From an uncultured Burkholderiales bacterium (GTDB taxonomy: Bacteria; Pseudomonadota; Gammaproteobacteria; Burkholderiales; Burkholderiaceae_C): 32,697 nucleotides of DNA. A program made the position numbers and the translations under genes. Positions 16,643 through 24,652 of this stretch are shown here, one piece after another. The stretch spans positions 1 to 32,697 of the forward strand of contig CAIVGK010000026.1 in the NCBI GenBank assembly GCA_903905475.1, written 5' to 3'. A model generated the notes under the pieces. That model made no database searches, was not told the DNA's origin, and saw only the letters and a program-made list of their open reading frames with translations. The number at the start of each line of letters is the position of its first letter. Position 1 is the stretch's first letter.

Positions 16643-17419
16643 CTAGCGTCCCACCAGCTGCCGCACGAGATCGAGGTCTTCGGGCTTGTCGACGTCGATC
16701 GCCGCGCGCCCGTCGCTCATCTCCACGACCGCCAGCCGCGCGCCGCCGGCCAGTTCACCGAGCCGACCGAGGGCCGCCGCCAGCGTCAACTGGCCCATTT
16801 GGTAGCGCAGCGCCACGCTCCAGCCGAGTCGGCGCATCAGCTGCAGCGGGTCCTTGCGGTGGCGCTCCAGCTCGCACCACAGCTCGGCCGCGCCGGCGGC
16901 CGCCGGGCGCGACATCAGGAACAGGTTGCAGCCCGAAAAATGCCCATCGGCAAAGCGCAGCCAGGTGCGTTGGGTGTGCGGTGCGGCCGCCTGCACGACG
17001 TCTCGGCGCCCCAGCGCGACGCACACGTCCGCATCCTGCGGGCAAGCGGCCAAAAATTCGCTCAGCCAGCTCGTTTGCAGCAAGGCGTGGTCGGCGGTGG
17101 TGACCAGCAGCGGCGAGCCTTCGCTGGCCAGCGCGGCCGCCACGGTGGCGCTCGGGCCGGATGCCGGCGCCATGGTCGTCAGCGGTTTGCCGCACACCTG
17201 GGGCTGCAGTTCGGGCAGATCGGTCAGCAGCTCCGGCCGCTCGATCGCCACCACGATGCGCGCGACTTCAGGCACCGCGGCCAGCGCGCTCACCACCCGC
17301 TCGATCATCGTGCGGCCACCGACCTCGATCAGCGCCTTGTGGCTCACGCCGCCGTAAGCGGCCAGCGGGTCGCCGCTGGTGCGCGTGCCGGCCAGCACCA
17401 GCGCGGTGAGTTGCTTCAT
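16643..17419 (-). CDS. MobA-like NTP-transferase, second nucleotidyltransferase of the cluster
   Basis: This 258-residue GT-A-fold protein begins MKQLTALVLAGTR and continues GVSHKALIEVGGRTMIERV (about 25-43), a variant of the G-x-G-x-R ... K-x-L nucleotide-binding loop. LLVTTADHALLQ (about 108) carries the metal-site Asp, and AIDVDKPEDLDLV ends the fold as in MobA/IspD-type enzymes. It is only distantly similar to the 15799 nucleotidyltransferase, so the two probably handle different substrates or NTPs. It is last in the leftward operon, 34 bp after the ceramide synthase. A CTP- or other NTP-dependent activation of a headgroup phosphate is inferred; no substrate is known. Confidence 0.7.
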   Translation of the reverse strand: MKQLTALVLAGTRTSGDPLAAYGGVSHKALIEVGGRTMIERVVSALAAVPEVARIVVAIERPELLTDLPELQPQVCGKPLTTMAPASGPSATVAAALASEGSPLLVTTADHALLQTSWLSEFLAACPQDADVCVALGRRDVVQAAAPHTQRTWLRFADGHFSGCNLFLMSRPAAAGAAELWCELERHRKDPLQLMRRLGWSVALRYQMGQLTLAAALGRLGELAGGARLAVVEMSDGRAAIDVDKPEDLDLVRQLVGR

Positions 17420-17453
17420 GTCAGGCGCCTTGGGTGCGTGGCCGGGTAGAGCT

Positions 17454-18581
17454 TCACAGACCCAAGGTCTTTTCGTACACGCGGTAGGTCTTGTAGGCGT
17501 GCGCGCCCAGCGACTCGATGACGTGACGCATGGCCCGGTTGTCCTCGAGGATCCACGACAACTCGACCTGGCGCACGCCCTTGTTGCGCAAGCCGTTGCG
17601 CAGCGCGTCAATGATGAGGAACGGCGCCAGCCCCCCGGCCAGGCTGCCGCTGAAGCTGCGCCGGATGCCCATCAGCGGCACCCGCGCCGTGCGCGCACCG
17701 CGCCACAGCCGGTACAGCAGCTTGATCCAGTTGAAGGGCAGCAAGCGCCCGCCAAAGTCGGCCACCAGTTCGTTGAGGTTGGGCAGCGCGATGCCGAAGC
17801 CCACCGCCTCGCCGTTCATCTCGACGATGGCCACGCAGTTGGGATCGATCAGCGGCTTGAGGCTCTTGGCCATGTGCGCGATTTCGGCCTGCGTGAAAGC
17901 GATGAAGCCCCAGTTGAGCGACCAGGCGTCGTTGAAGATCGACGTGACCATGTCGAACTCTTCCTGATAGCGCTGCTTGTCGAGCGTGCGCACGGTCAGC
18001 GCCTCGGGCTTGCGCTTGTCGATCTTGCGGCGCGCCGCGGCGGGCAGTTCGTGGTCGATGTCGTACAGGTACGCGATCAGGTCCTTGGTCTTGGCGTAGC
18101 CGAGCGCCTCGATGTGCGGCGCGCTGTAGCGCGGGTCGTGGCCCATCATCAGCACCGGCGGCGTGTCGAAGCCGTCGACGAGCAGGCCGGTTTCTTCGTT
18201 GATCGACAGGTTGAACGGCCCGAGGATGCGCGTCTTGCCGCGCTCGCGCAGCCAGGCTTCGGCCGCGCCAAACAAGGCGGCAAAGACCTCGGCGTCGTCC
18301 TCGGCGGCGATCATCCCGAAGTGACCGACGTCCGGGTCGGCCACCAGCCGGTCGATCTGCGCGCTGATGCGCCCGACATCGCGACCGTCGCGGCGGGCCA
18401 GCCAGAACTGCGTCTCGGCGTGCTGGAAGTACGGGTTCTTGGCAGGCGACAGCGCCTCGCGCCGCTCAAGCACCAGCGGCGGCACGAAGGCGGGATCGTT
18501 GGCGTACAGCAGCGCTGGCAGCTTGATGAAGCGGTCCAGCTCGGCCGGCGAGGCCACCGCGATGATGTCGATCTTGTCCAT
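17454..18581 (-). CDS. bcerS: GNAT-fold bacterial ceramide synthase (N-acyltransferase)
   Basis: This 375-residue protein belongs to the family often misannotated as dATP pyrophosphohydrolase, whose Caulobacter member is the bacterial ceramide synthase. Landmarks are NDPAFVPPLVLERREAL and KNPYFQHAETQFWLA (about 30-60), GRISAQIDRL, RILGPFNLSINEETGLLVDG (about 115), PPVLMMGHDPRYS and a C-terminal GNAT-like ELSWILEDNRAMRHVIESLG. In that family it N-acylates 3-ketosphinganine with an acyl-CoA to give 3-oxoceramide, so acylation precedes reduction. Start ATG 18581 overlaps the preceding stop as TGATG. It sits between a CDP-alcohol phosphotransferase and a nucleotidyltransferase, linking ceramide formation with headgroup attachment. 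A related acyltransferase role on another amine is the alternative. Confidence 0.82.
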   Translation of the reverse strand: MDKIDIIAVASPAELDRFIKLPALLYANDPAFVPPLVLERREALSPAKNPYFQHAETQFWLARRDGRDVGRISAQIDRLVADPDVGHFGMIAAEDDAEVFAALFGAAEAWLRERGKTRILGPFNLSINEETGLLVDGFDTPPVLMMGHDPRYSAPHIEALGYAKTKDLIAYLYDIDHELPAAARRKIDKRKPEALTVRTLDKQRYQEEFDMVTSIFNDAWSLNWGFIAFTQAEIAHMAKSLKPLIDPNCVAIVEMNGEAVGFGIALPNLNELVADFGGRLLPFNWIKLLYRLWRGARTARVPLMGIRRSFSGSLAGGLAPFLIIDALRNGLRNKGVRQVELSWILEDNRAMRHVIESLGAHAYKTYRVYEKTLGL

Positions 18582-19789
18582 CAGGCCACCGGGCGCGCCC
18601 GCTCGGGCGACAGAAATCCCACCCACACGGTGCGCACGCTGTGCCAGGCGAGGGTCAGCCCCTGCCACGCGGTGATGAGGTACAGCCCCGCCGGGCCGAT
18701 ACCGCACAGCACGCTCAAGGCCATGATGGTCATCGTGATGTTGCGACGCGCGATGAAGCTGCGCACCAGGCCGTCGATTCGCGTGGCGGCGTGCAGCCCG
18801 AAGCCCAGCCGATGCTTGGCAATGCCCAGCACGATGCGGTCGGCCACATAGAAAACGATCAGCCACACGGCCGCTTGATACAGAGGGTTGTCGCCACCGC
18901 GCGCGCCCAGTCCCCAGGCGAAGGCGAAATACCAGAACGGCGGATGCACGATGTCGAGGCCGTGGTCGAGCACGTTGCCGATCTTCGAATCGGTCAGGGT
19001 CAGCCGCGCCACCTTGCCATCGACGCTGTCGAGCACGCTCATGGCGTAGGCGCAGACAAAGCCCGCCAGAAAATCGCCGCGCGCGAACAGCGGCACCGCG
19101 GCGAAGGTCAGCAAGATCGACAGCACCGTCACCGCGTTGGGATGAATGCCCCACCGTGTGCACACACGCACCAGCGGCCACACCAGTGGCGGATAGACGT
19201 AGCGCGTGAGCAGGTCGGTCGAGCCCTTGTAGTTGTCCCAGAACATTTGCCGTTCGAGGCGGCGCCGCGTGGCCGCGTCATTGACGGCATAGATCCAGTA
19301 CGGCAGCGAGCGGCGCAGCTTGTCGATGAAGGCAGGAAACTCGCGCTCGTCGAGCGGTGCGATGAGCCCTGCGGCGCTCAGGGCATCGGCCACCTCCAGC
19401 AGGGTGTCGGCATCCGCCGGAATGGCCTCGCGCAGGTCAGGCGTCAGCCGCAAGGCCACGGCGCGCTGTGTGCCTTCGCCGCGAGCGGCCAGGCACGAAC
19501 CCGATGCACGCAACAAGAACTTGATCAGCCTCGGGTCGATGACGTTGGCGCCGTCCAGTGCGACCAGCGGGCCATCGGCCAGGGCTTGGCGCAAACGGCC
19601 GCCGAGCTTGCCGGCATCCGCGTGGAGCGCCGCGCCGGGCCAGTTCTGAGACTCAGCCGAGGGCCCGGACAACACCACCGAGGTGTCGCCGCCGAGCGGG
19701 CCGGCGCTGCGGCGCAAACGCTCGATCGCCGCCACGCCGAACAGGATCTCGGTGCGCGGGCAGGCGGCCGTGTCGACCCACAGCCTCAT
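18581..19789 (-). CDS. CDP-alcohol phosphotransferase with N-terminal extension (copy 1)
   Basis: This 402-residue protein has a soluble N-terminal domain (about 1-190) and a membrane domain with the complete CDP-alcohol phosphotransferase signature. D-SV-DG-KV-AR, eight residues, G, three residues, D, three residues, D (about 258-280) is followed by DIVHPPFW as in di-myo-inositol-phosphate phosphate synthase-like enzymes. Members exchange CMP of a CDP-alcohol for an acceptor hydroxyl. The N-terminal domain may be a catalytically reduced nucleotidyltransferase, since no G-x-G-x-R loop is visible. ATG 19789 overlaps the LptG-like stop as ATGA. It lies directly before ceramide synthase, so a CDP-headgroup-to-ceramide transfer is the favoured role. 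Making a di-headgroup soluble product is another. Confidence 0.8.
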   Translation of the reverse strand: MRLWVDTAACPRTEILFGVAAIERLRRSAGPLGGDTSVVLSGPSAESQNWPGAALHADAGKLGGRLRQALADGPLVALDGANVIDPRLIKFLLRASGSCLAARGEGTQRAVALRLTPDLREAIPADADTLLEVADALSAAGLIAPLDEREFPAFIDKLRRSLPYWIYAVNDAATRRRLERQMFWDNYKGSTDLLTRYVYPPLVWPLVRVCTRWGIHPNAVTVLSILLTFAAVPLFARGDFLAGFVCAYAMSVLDSVDGKVARLTLTDSKIGNVLDHGLDIVHPPFWYFAFAWGLGARGGDNPLYQAAVWLIVFYVADRIVLGIAKHRLGFGLHAATRIDGLVRSFIARRNITMTIMALSVLCGIGPAGLYLITAWQGLTLAWHSVRTVWVGFLSPERARPVA

Positions 19790-20850
19790 GGTCGCTCGCA
19801 CGAGCGCAAGCGCACGAAACCGATCAAGGCGAACAGCAACGGAGCCCCCAGCGCGGTGACCAGCGGATGCAACTGGCCGCTGGAGCCCAGAGCGGCCAGG
19901 ATGCCATCGGAAAGAAGGAAGGCCAGACCGAGCACCAGCGCCAACAGCATCTGAGCCCCGCCACCACCACCGCGGGTGAGGGTCGAGGCCGTCGGCATGG
20001 CCAGCAGCAGCATGATGAACACGCCCAGTGGCGTCGTGAACGAACGGTACAAAGCGGTCTCGTAGTAGCTGCGCGGCTGTGATCCGGCGCGAGACCCGGC
20101 GATCACTTCGGCGAGCATCATAGTGGAGAGGTAAGGGCGGGCCACGCTCAGTCGCAGCACCTCGTCGGGAGACAAATTGGTCTGCCACTCGAGCGACTCG
20201 AGCTGCCGCCGCTGCATCCCTTGGGATTCGATTTGAAGCTCGGTGACGTCCTTGAGCTGCCAGGCTTGGCCGTCCCACTGTGCGCTCGCCGCACGCAGCC
20301 TCCCTGTGAGCAATCCCGCTTCTCGCGAATACGTGCGCACGCCGCGCAGCTGGAGCCCGTCGGGGCTGACAGCCTCGATCGATACCGGGCCGCCGCGGGT
20401 GTGTGCCCACAGCGTCTTGACTTCCTCATCGGGAGGGGCACTGGCGTTCCACCACTGCTTCAGTTCGAGCTCGACCCGCGGCAAAACCACCTGCAGCAGA
20501 CCCACCTGCACGGTGGCAAACACGATCAACACTGGCATCAGGTAGCCCAGCATGCGCATCAGGCTCACGCCGCTGGCGCGCATGGCCGTGATCTCGAGCG
20601 TGCGCGCCATGGAATTCAACACGCCCATGGTGCCCAGCAGCACCGCCAGCGGCAGCGCCAGCCCCAGCTCGGCCGGCAATCGCAGCAAGGCGTAATAAAG
20701 CAGACCGCCCACGCCTTGACCACGCTCGAGAATTTCAGTGGTCACATCGAGCAGTTCGAGCAACTGCATCATGGCCGTGAGCACCGCCAGCAGCGCGAGG
20801 ATCTGCAACCCGACGCGGCGGCGCAGGTAGGCCGACAGCTGCCCGGTCAT
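19786..20850 (-). CDS. LptG-family permease, second copy (putative sphingolipid exporter)
   Basis: This 354-residue YjgQ/LptG-type inner-membrane permease has N-terminal helices near 10-125 with LPLAVLLGTMGVLNSMARTLEI and AMRASGVSLMRM (coupling region to LptB). A periplasmic jelly-roll (about 130-260) and C-terminal helices, including FTTPLGVFIMLLLAMPTAST and LLALVLGLAFLLSDGILAALG, follow. ATG 20850 overlaps the LptF-like stop as ATGA. LptG normally partners LptF and LptB to extract LPS. Here the pair is embedded in the ceramide/headgroup operon, so moving sphingolipid rather than LPS is inferred. Because the housekeeping lptF at 1500 has no lptG beside it, this gene could in principle also be the only lptG. 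Confidence 0.82.
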   Translation of the reverse strand: MTGQLSAYLRRRVGLQILALLAVLTAMMQLLELLDVTTEILERGQGVGGLLYYALLRLPAELGLALPLAVLLGTMGVLNSMARTLEITAMRASGVSLMRMLGYLMPVLIVFATVQVGLLQVVLPRVELELKQWWNASAPPDEEVKTLWAHTRGGPVSIEAVSPDGLQLRGVRTYSREAGLLTGRLRAASAQWDGQAWQLKDVTELQIESQGMQRRQLESLEWQTNLSPDEVLRLSVARPYLSTMMLAEVIAGSRAGSQPRSYYETALYRSFTTPLGVFIMLLLAMPTASTLTRGGGGGAQMLLALVLGLAFLLSDGILAALGSSGQLHPLVTALGAPLLFALIGFVRLRSCERP

Positions 20851-22031
20851 GGCGTGCTTTGGCGGGCCCGGGGCCGGGCGCGATCGATCAGGCCCTCGAC
20901 CGCAACCACGGCTCGCAACACCGGGTTGTCGCCGGGCCAGGCCAGGCTGCCCCGAAAGATCCACAGGCTCAAGCCCACGAACACGGCGTAGGGGACCCAC
21001 ACGGCGGCCGCAGCCGGCAAACGGCCGGTGTCAGCCAGGCTTTTGCCGAGCTGCAATGCGTGGTCGATGGCCAGCAGCGCGAGCACGCCGAAGATGACGC
21101 CGGGCGCGCGACGGCCCCGCTTGGCGGCCATGCCCAGCGGCAACGCCAGCAGGGGCAAGAAGGGAAAGATCAGCGCGCGCGCCAGCCGGCTGTGGAACTC
21201 GGCCGCCGGCTTGGTCTCGCCGCCTTCGAGGTGCATGTCCCGCCACAGCTCGGCCAGGGTTCGTTCGCGCACGCTCGCCCCTCGAGCTTCCATGGGCTCC
21301 GGTTTGGGCGTGAAGTCATTGGCTGAAAACCCCGTCTCGAAGCGCGAGATCGACAGCGACGCCTTGTGGTCGTTCTCGTTCACGACCAGCCCGTCTTCGA
21401 GCTTCAGTTGCAGCCCCTCGGGGGTGGGCACGATGCGCCCCCGTGCGGCCGTCAGGATCTGTTCGCTGTTCGCGCCGCGGCGTTCCATGAACACGCCGCG
21501 CAGGCCGCGGCCGTCCGGCTCGATCACGTCGGCGGTGAAGGTGACGCCTTGCCCGATGTCGAGGAAGTGGTTTTCCTCGACGCGCGCGTCCCAGCCGGTT
21601 TGCAGCACCTGATTCACCGCCACGTGGTAGCCGTAGCGCGCCAGCGGCTGCAGCTGCCCGTACAGGTAGACGCTGAACAAGCTGAGCATCAGCGCGAGCA
21701 TGAAGTAGGGCGCCGCGATGCGGCCGATCGAGCGACCGGCCACCAGCATCATGTCGAGCTCGTTGTCGTCGCACATGCGGGCCACGGCCATGAAGATCGC
21801 CGCGGTGAACGCCATCGGCAGCGCCAGGCCCAGGTAGTGCGGCACCAGCGTGGACGCCATCACCAGCACGCTCGACGGCGGCGCTCCCGCCGAGGCGGCC
21901 AGATCGAACAGGCGCAGCAGCCGCTCGAGCAGCTGCGCCAGCAGCAGCGCCACCAGCGACAGCGCCAGCGGCCCAGCGATCAGACGCAAGACGTAGCGAT
22001 CGATTCGGTCCAGAGGGAACCAGGGAAACAA
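20847..22031 (-). CDS. LptF-family permease, second copy (putative sphingolipid exporter)
   Basis: This 394-residue LptF-type permease shows LDRIDRYVLRLIAGPLALS at the N-terminus, then DDNELDMMLVAGRSIGRIAAP (LptB coupling region), a periplasmic jelly-roll (about 130-280, GVTFTADVIEPDGRGLRGVF), and FLPLLALPLGMAAKRGRRAPGV in the C-terminal helices. It differs strongly from the canonical LptF at 1500. TTG 22031 is chosen because an AGGA lies 9 bp upstream and similarity begins there; a GTG at 22064 would overlap the HIT gene. No LptB, LptC or LptA gene is in the window, so it must borrow the housekeeping ATPase and bridge or have partners elsewhere. Confidence 0.82.
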   Translation of the reverse strand: MFPWFPLDRIDRYVLRLIAGPLALSLVALLLAQLLERLLRLFDLAASAGAPPSSVLVMASTLVPHYLGLALPMAFTAAIFMAVARMCDDNELDMMLVAGRSIGRIAAPYFMLALMLSLFSVYLYGQLQPLARYGYHVAVNQVLQTGWDARVEENHFLDIGQGVTFTADVIEPDGRGLRGVFMERRGANSEQILTAARGRIVPTPEGLQLKLEDGLVVNENDHKASLSISRFETGFSANDFTPKPEPMEARGASVRERTLAELWRDMHLEGGETKPAAEFHSRLARALIFPFLPLLALPLGMAAKRGRRAPGVIFGVLALLAIDHALQLGKSLADTGRLPAAAAVWVPYAVFVGLSLWIFRGSLAWPGDNPVLRAVVAVEGLIDRARPRARQSTP

Positions 22032-22042
22032 GGTGACGGGTC

Positions 22043-22498
22043 CTAGCCGGCGCAGCGCAGCCACGCCTGCCGCAGTGGCGCGAGCAGCGCATCGCTCATC
22101 GCAGGGTCCAGCGCCACGGCCGCATCGAGCGCCGGCGGGCCGGGCCAGCCGGCGTCGCGGAACTCGACGTCGCCGAACCGGCGCGAGCCCTCGTAACGCG
22201 GGATGACGTGAAAGTGCACGTCCCGGTCGACCATCATCAGCATCAGGTAGTTGATGCGCTCGCAGGCGATCACCTCCCGAAGCGTGGATTCGATGCGGCC
22301 CACCAGCTCGCGCAACTCGGCATAGCCCTGCGCGCTGACCTCGGCAAACGATGTCACCGGCTCGCGGCAGATCAACACCAGCGAGCCCAGCGCGGGTTGG
22401 CGCGCTCGCAGCAGCACGGTCCAGCAGTCGGTTTGCGCCAGGCGGGTGGCCGGGTCGCCGAACTTGGTCTCAGTTGCGTTGGCCATGCTCGGGTTCAT
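22043..22498 (-). CDS. HIT-family nucleotide hydrolase/transferase
   Basis: This 151-residue HIT protein is related to Ap4A/FHIT-type nucleotidyl hydrolases. The triad region reads VDRDVHFHVIPRY (about residue 97). The usual pattern is H-x-H-x-H, so the first His is Asp while the middle (nucleophile) and last His remain. Activity may be altered but not necessarily lost. ATG 22498 is chosen; a GTG at 22510 overlapping the preceding stop as GTGA would add four residues. It lies between the phosphoesterase and the LptF-like gene. In a cluster rich in nucleotidyl chemistry it may cleave NMP-linked intermediates, but this is only context. Confidence 0.8.
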   Translation of the reverse strand: MNPSMANATETKFGDPATRLAQTDCWTVLLRARQPALGSLVLICREPVTSFAEVSAQGYAELRELVGRIESTLREVIACERINYLMLMMVDRDVHFHVIPRYEGSRRFGDVEFRDAGWPGPPALDAAVALDPAMSDALLAPLRQAWLRCAG

Positions 22499-22506
22499 CT
22501 GGGAAA

Positions 22507-23430
22507 TCACAGCGCTCGATTATCGGCCGCGGTGCTGGGCACGCTGCGCGGCAAACACAGCTCGTAGACGGCGTCGGTCATGAAGGCGTTCGAGTCGACC
22601 GACCAGCGCCGCACCGTGACCTCGGCGCGCAGATCGCCGCCGATGCCCATCAGGCGCAGCCGATGCCAGCGCGCGCCTTGATCCTGGGGGTTGGGCAGCG
22701 CCGACGACGACGGCACGCACAGGCAGGGAATCGGCTCGCGCGGCCCGGCAATGGCGTCCAGGCGTGCGTCGCGGGCGTGCCCGTGCAGCACCAGCTCGGC
22801 ACCCGCGCGCTGGAGCACCGCGCGCAGCGCCGCGCCATCGGCCAGCGCCTTGCGCCAGCCGATGGCGCCCGCAGCGGCAGGGTGGTGGAGGAGGACGATG
22901 CGCGCGCGCCCAGCCCGGCCTTCGGCGCTCAGGACCTGCTCGAGCCGGGCGAGTTGCTGTGCGCCCAGCCGGCCGCGCGCGAGCAGCGGCGCGGTGGGCA
23001 GCGCGGAATTCAGACCGATGACCGACGCCTGGCCCACGCGGTGCACGTAGGGCCAGCCATCGCTCAAGCGCGTCCAGGGCGCCCACCGATCCAGGCCCTC
23101 GGCCGGCGGCACGTGCATCAACGCGTCGTGGTTACCAGGTACCAGGCTCACGCGCTCGGCCGGGCCGAGCCCGGCAAGCCAATCGGCGGCCTGCCGGAAC
23201 TCGCCCGGCAGCGAGAAGTTGGTGATGTCGCCCGTCAGCACGACGTGGTCGACGGCGTGGTCGCGCACATCGTGCTGGAGCGAATCGAGGATGTCGCTTC
23301 GGTGCAGCGCGCGGCGCCGGTACCACGACCACACGCTGAGCTGGCGCTTGGACAGGTGCTGAAGCAGGGACAAACGGGGTTCGAAGGGCAGGTGCAAATC
23401 GGAGATGTGCGCGAACGTCAAGTCGCTCAT
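22507..23430 (-). CDS. Calcineurin-like metallophosphoesterase
   Basis: This 307-residue cytosolic phosphoesterase contains the binuclear-metal motifs in order: ISDLHLPF (DxH, about 10), VLTGDIT (GD, about 65), PGNHDALM (GNHD, about 100), VLLHHPA (about 185) and LHGHARDAR (GHxR-type, about 220). ATG 23430 gives MSDLTFAHISDLHL, the standard family start. It is first in the leftward ceramide/headgroup operon and is divergent from the second CDP-alcohol phosphotransferase across 97 bp. Transferases of the PgsA or inositol type often need a phosphatase to finish the headgroup, so removing such a phosphate is an attractive guess. Cyclic nucleotides or UDP-lipids are other substrates in this superfamily. 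Confidence 0.85.
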   Translation of the reverse strand: MSDLTFAHISDLHLPFEPRLSLLQHLSKRQLSVWSWYRRRALHRSDILDSLQHDVRDHAVDHVVLTGDITNFSLPGEFRQAADWLAGLGPAERVSLVPGNHDALMHVPPAEGLDRWAPWTRLSDGWPYVHRVGQASVIGLNSALPTAPLLARGRLGAQQLARLEQVLSAEGRAGRARIVLLHHPAAAGAIGWRKALADGAALRAVLQRAGAELVLHGHARDARLDAIAGPREPIPCLCVPSSSALPNPQDQGARWHRLRLMGIGGDLRAEVTVRRWSVDSNAFMTDAVYELCLPRSVPSTAADNRAL

Positions 23431-23527
23431 CGATAATGCCCGGCTGCTGTTTCGTCTTTCACGACTTGGGTATCCACCCCCGGATGATGCCAAAAAAACT
23501 TTCGCCGTCGGGCCCTGGGCGGGCTCG

Positions 23528-24652
23528 GTGAGCGCCGCTGAATCTCCCGCTCGCCTCACGGCGGGCGTCATCGTCGGCCAGTCGGCTCTGCGGGTGTGGG
23601 GCCTGACGTCTGAGCTGCGGCTGCAGCGGCAACTGGCGCGCTTTCGGGTGGTGGACGATGCGTCGGCGGCACAGCGGCGGGTGCTGCTGCGCGCCGACTG
23701 GGTCTATGACGACGCGCTGGTGCGCGGCCTGGTCGATGCGGCTGACGACGTGGCGCTCGTGGCACCTGACGGCACCGTGGTCGCGCTCGCCGTGGCGGCG
23801 ACCGTCGCCGATGCGGCAGCGCTGCTCGCCGAGCACCGCGCGCCCGCCTGTGCCCGCCAGGTCACGCCGGCGCAGCTGGCCGATGGCTACAACGATGCGC
23901 TGCGCAAGCGCGAGCCGCCGTACCTGATGCCGCTGGTGGCCGCCGATCTGCCCGCCATCGAAAAACGCATCTTTGCCGGCTCGTACAAGGGTGTGACCGA
24001 TCTGGTCACGCTGTATGTGTGGCCGAGTCCGGCGCGCTGGGTCACCCGTGTGTGCGCCAACAACGGCATCACGCCGAACCAGGTCACCTCGGCGAGCCTG
24101 CTGCTGGTGTTCGTGGCGATGGGGCTGTTCTGGACCGGCCACTACGGCTGGGGCATGGCCGCAGCCTGGGTCATGACGTTTTTGGACACGGTCGACGGCA
24201 AGCTGGCACGCGTGACGCTGCGTTCGTCGCCGTTCGGCAACTTCTTTGATCACTCGATCGACCTGATCCACCCGCCGTTCTGGTGGTGGGCCTGGATCGT
24301 CGGCCTGCCGGCGGCCGGCTTCGCCTACGAGTATTCGGCGTTGGCGCTGACGGTGATCGTGGCCGGCTATGTGCTGCAGCGCATCGAAGAAGGCATCTTC
24401 ATGGCCTGCTTCAAGATGGACATGCACGTGTGGGAGCGCTTCGACAGCCGCTTGCGCCTCATCACCGCGCGGCGCAACCCGAACCTGCTGATCCTCAACG
24501 CGTCGCTGCTCTTCGGCCGACCCGATCTGGGCATCGGCCTGGTCGCGCTGTGGACGGCCGTGTGTCTGGTGCTCCATGCGCTGCGCATCGCGCAGGCCGG
24601 GCTCGCGCGACGGCACGGCCCGCTGCGCTCGTGGCTCGCCACTCCCACGTGA
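23528..24652 (+). CDS. CDP-alcohol phosphotransferase with N-terminal extension (copy 2)
   Basis: This 374-residue protein has the same architecture as the 18581 gene: a soluble N-terminal domain (about 1-160) and then a membrane CDP-alcohol phosphotransferase domain. The full signature D-TV-DG-KL-AR, eight residues, G, three residues, D, three residues, D (about 222-243) is followed by DLIHPPFWW. ERRIFAGSYKG-like and PNQVT segments also match copy 1 in position. The GTG at 23528 is the most probable start; the open frame upstream overlaps the divergent phosphoesterase gene. Its stop overlaps the next gene as GTGA. The two copies are diverged enough to suggest different CDP-alcohols or acceptors rather than recent duplication. 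Confidence 0.78.
   Translation: MSAAESPARLTAGVIVGQSALRVWGLTSELRLQRQLARFRVVDDASAAQRRVLLRADWVYDDALVRGLVDAADDVALVAPDGTVVALAVAATVADAAALLAEHRAPACARQVTPAQLADGYNDALRKREPPYLMPLVAADLPAIEKRIFAGSYKGVTDLVTLYVWPSPARWVTRVCANNGITPNQVTSASLLLVFVAMGLFWTGHYGWGMAAAWVMTFLDTVDGKLARVTLRSSPFGNFFDHSIDLIHPPFWWWAWIVGLPAAGFAYEYSALALTVIVAGYVLQRIEEGIFMACFKMDMHVWERFDSRLRLITARRNPNLLILNASLLFGRPDLGIGLVALWTAVCLVLHALRIAQAGLARRHGPLRSWLATPT

Noticed and set aside
17379-19954. Two long plus-strand open frames opposite the ceramide synthase and CDP-alcohol phosphotransferase genes
   Set aside because: Both are antisense shadows, rich in His, Gln and Arg. The minus-strand proteins have full catalytic motifs.
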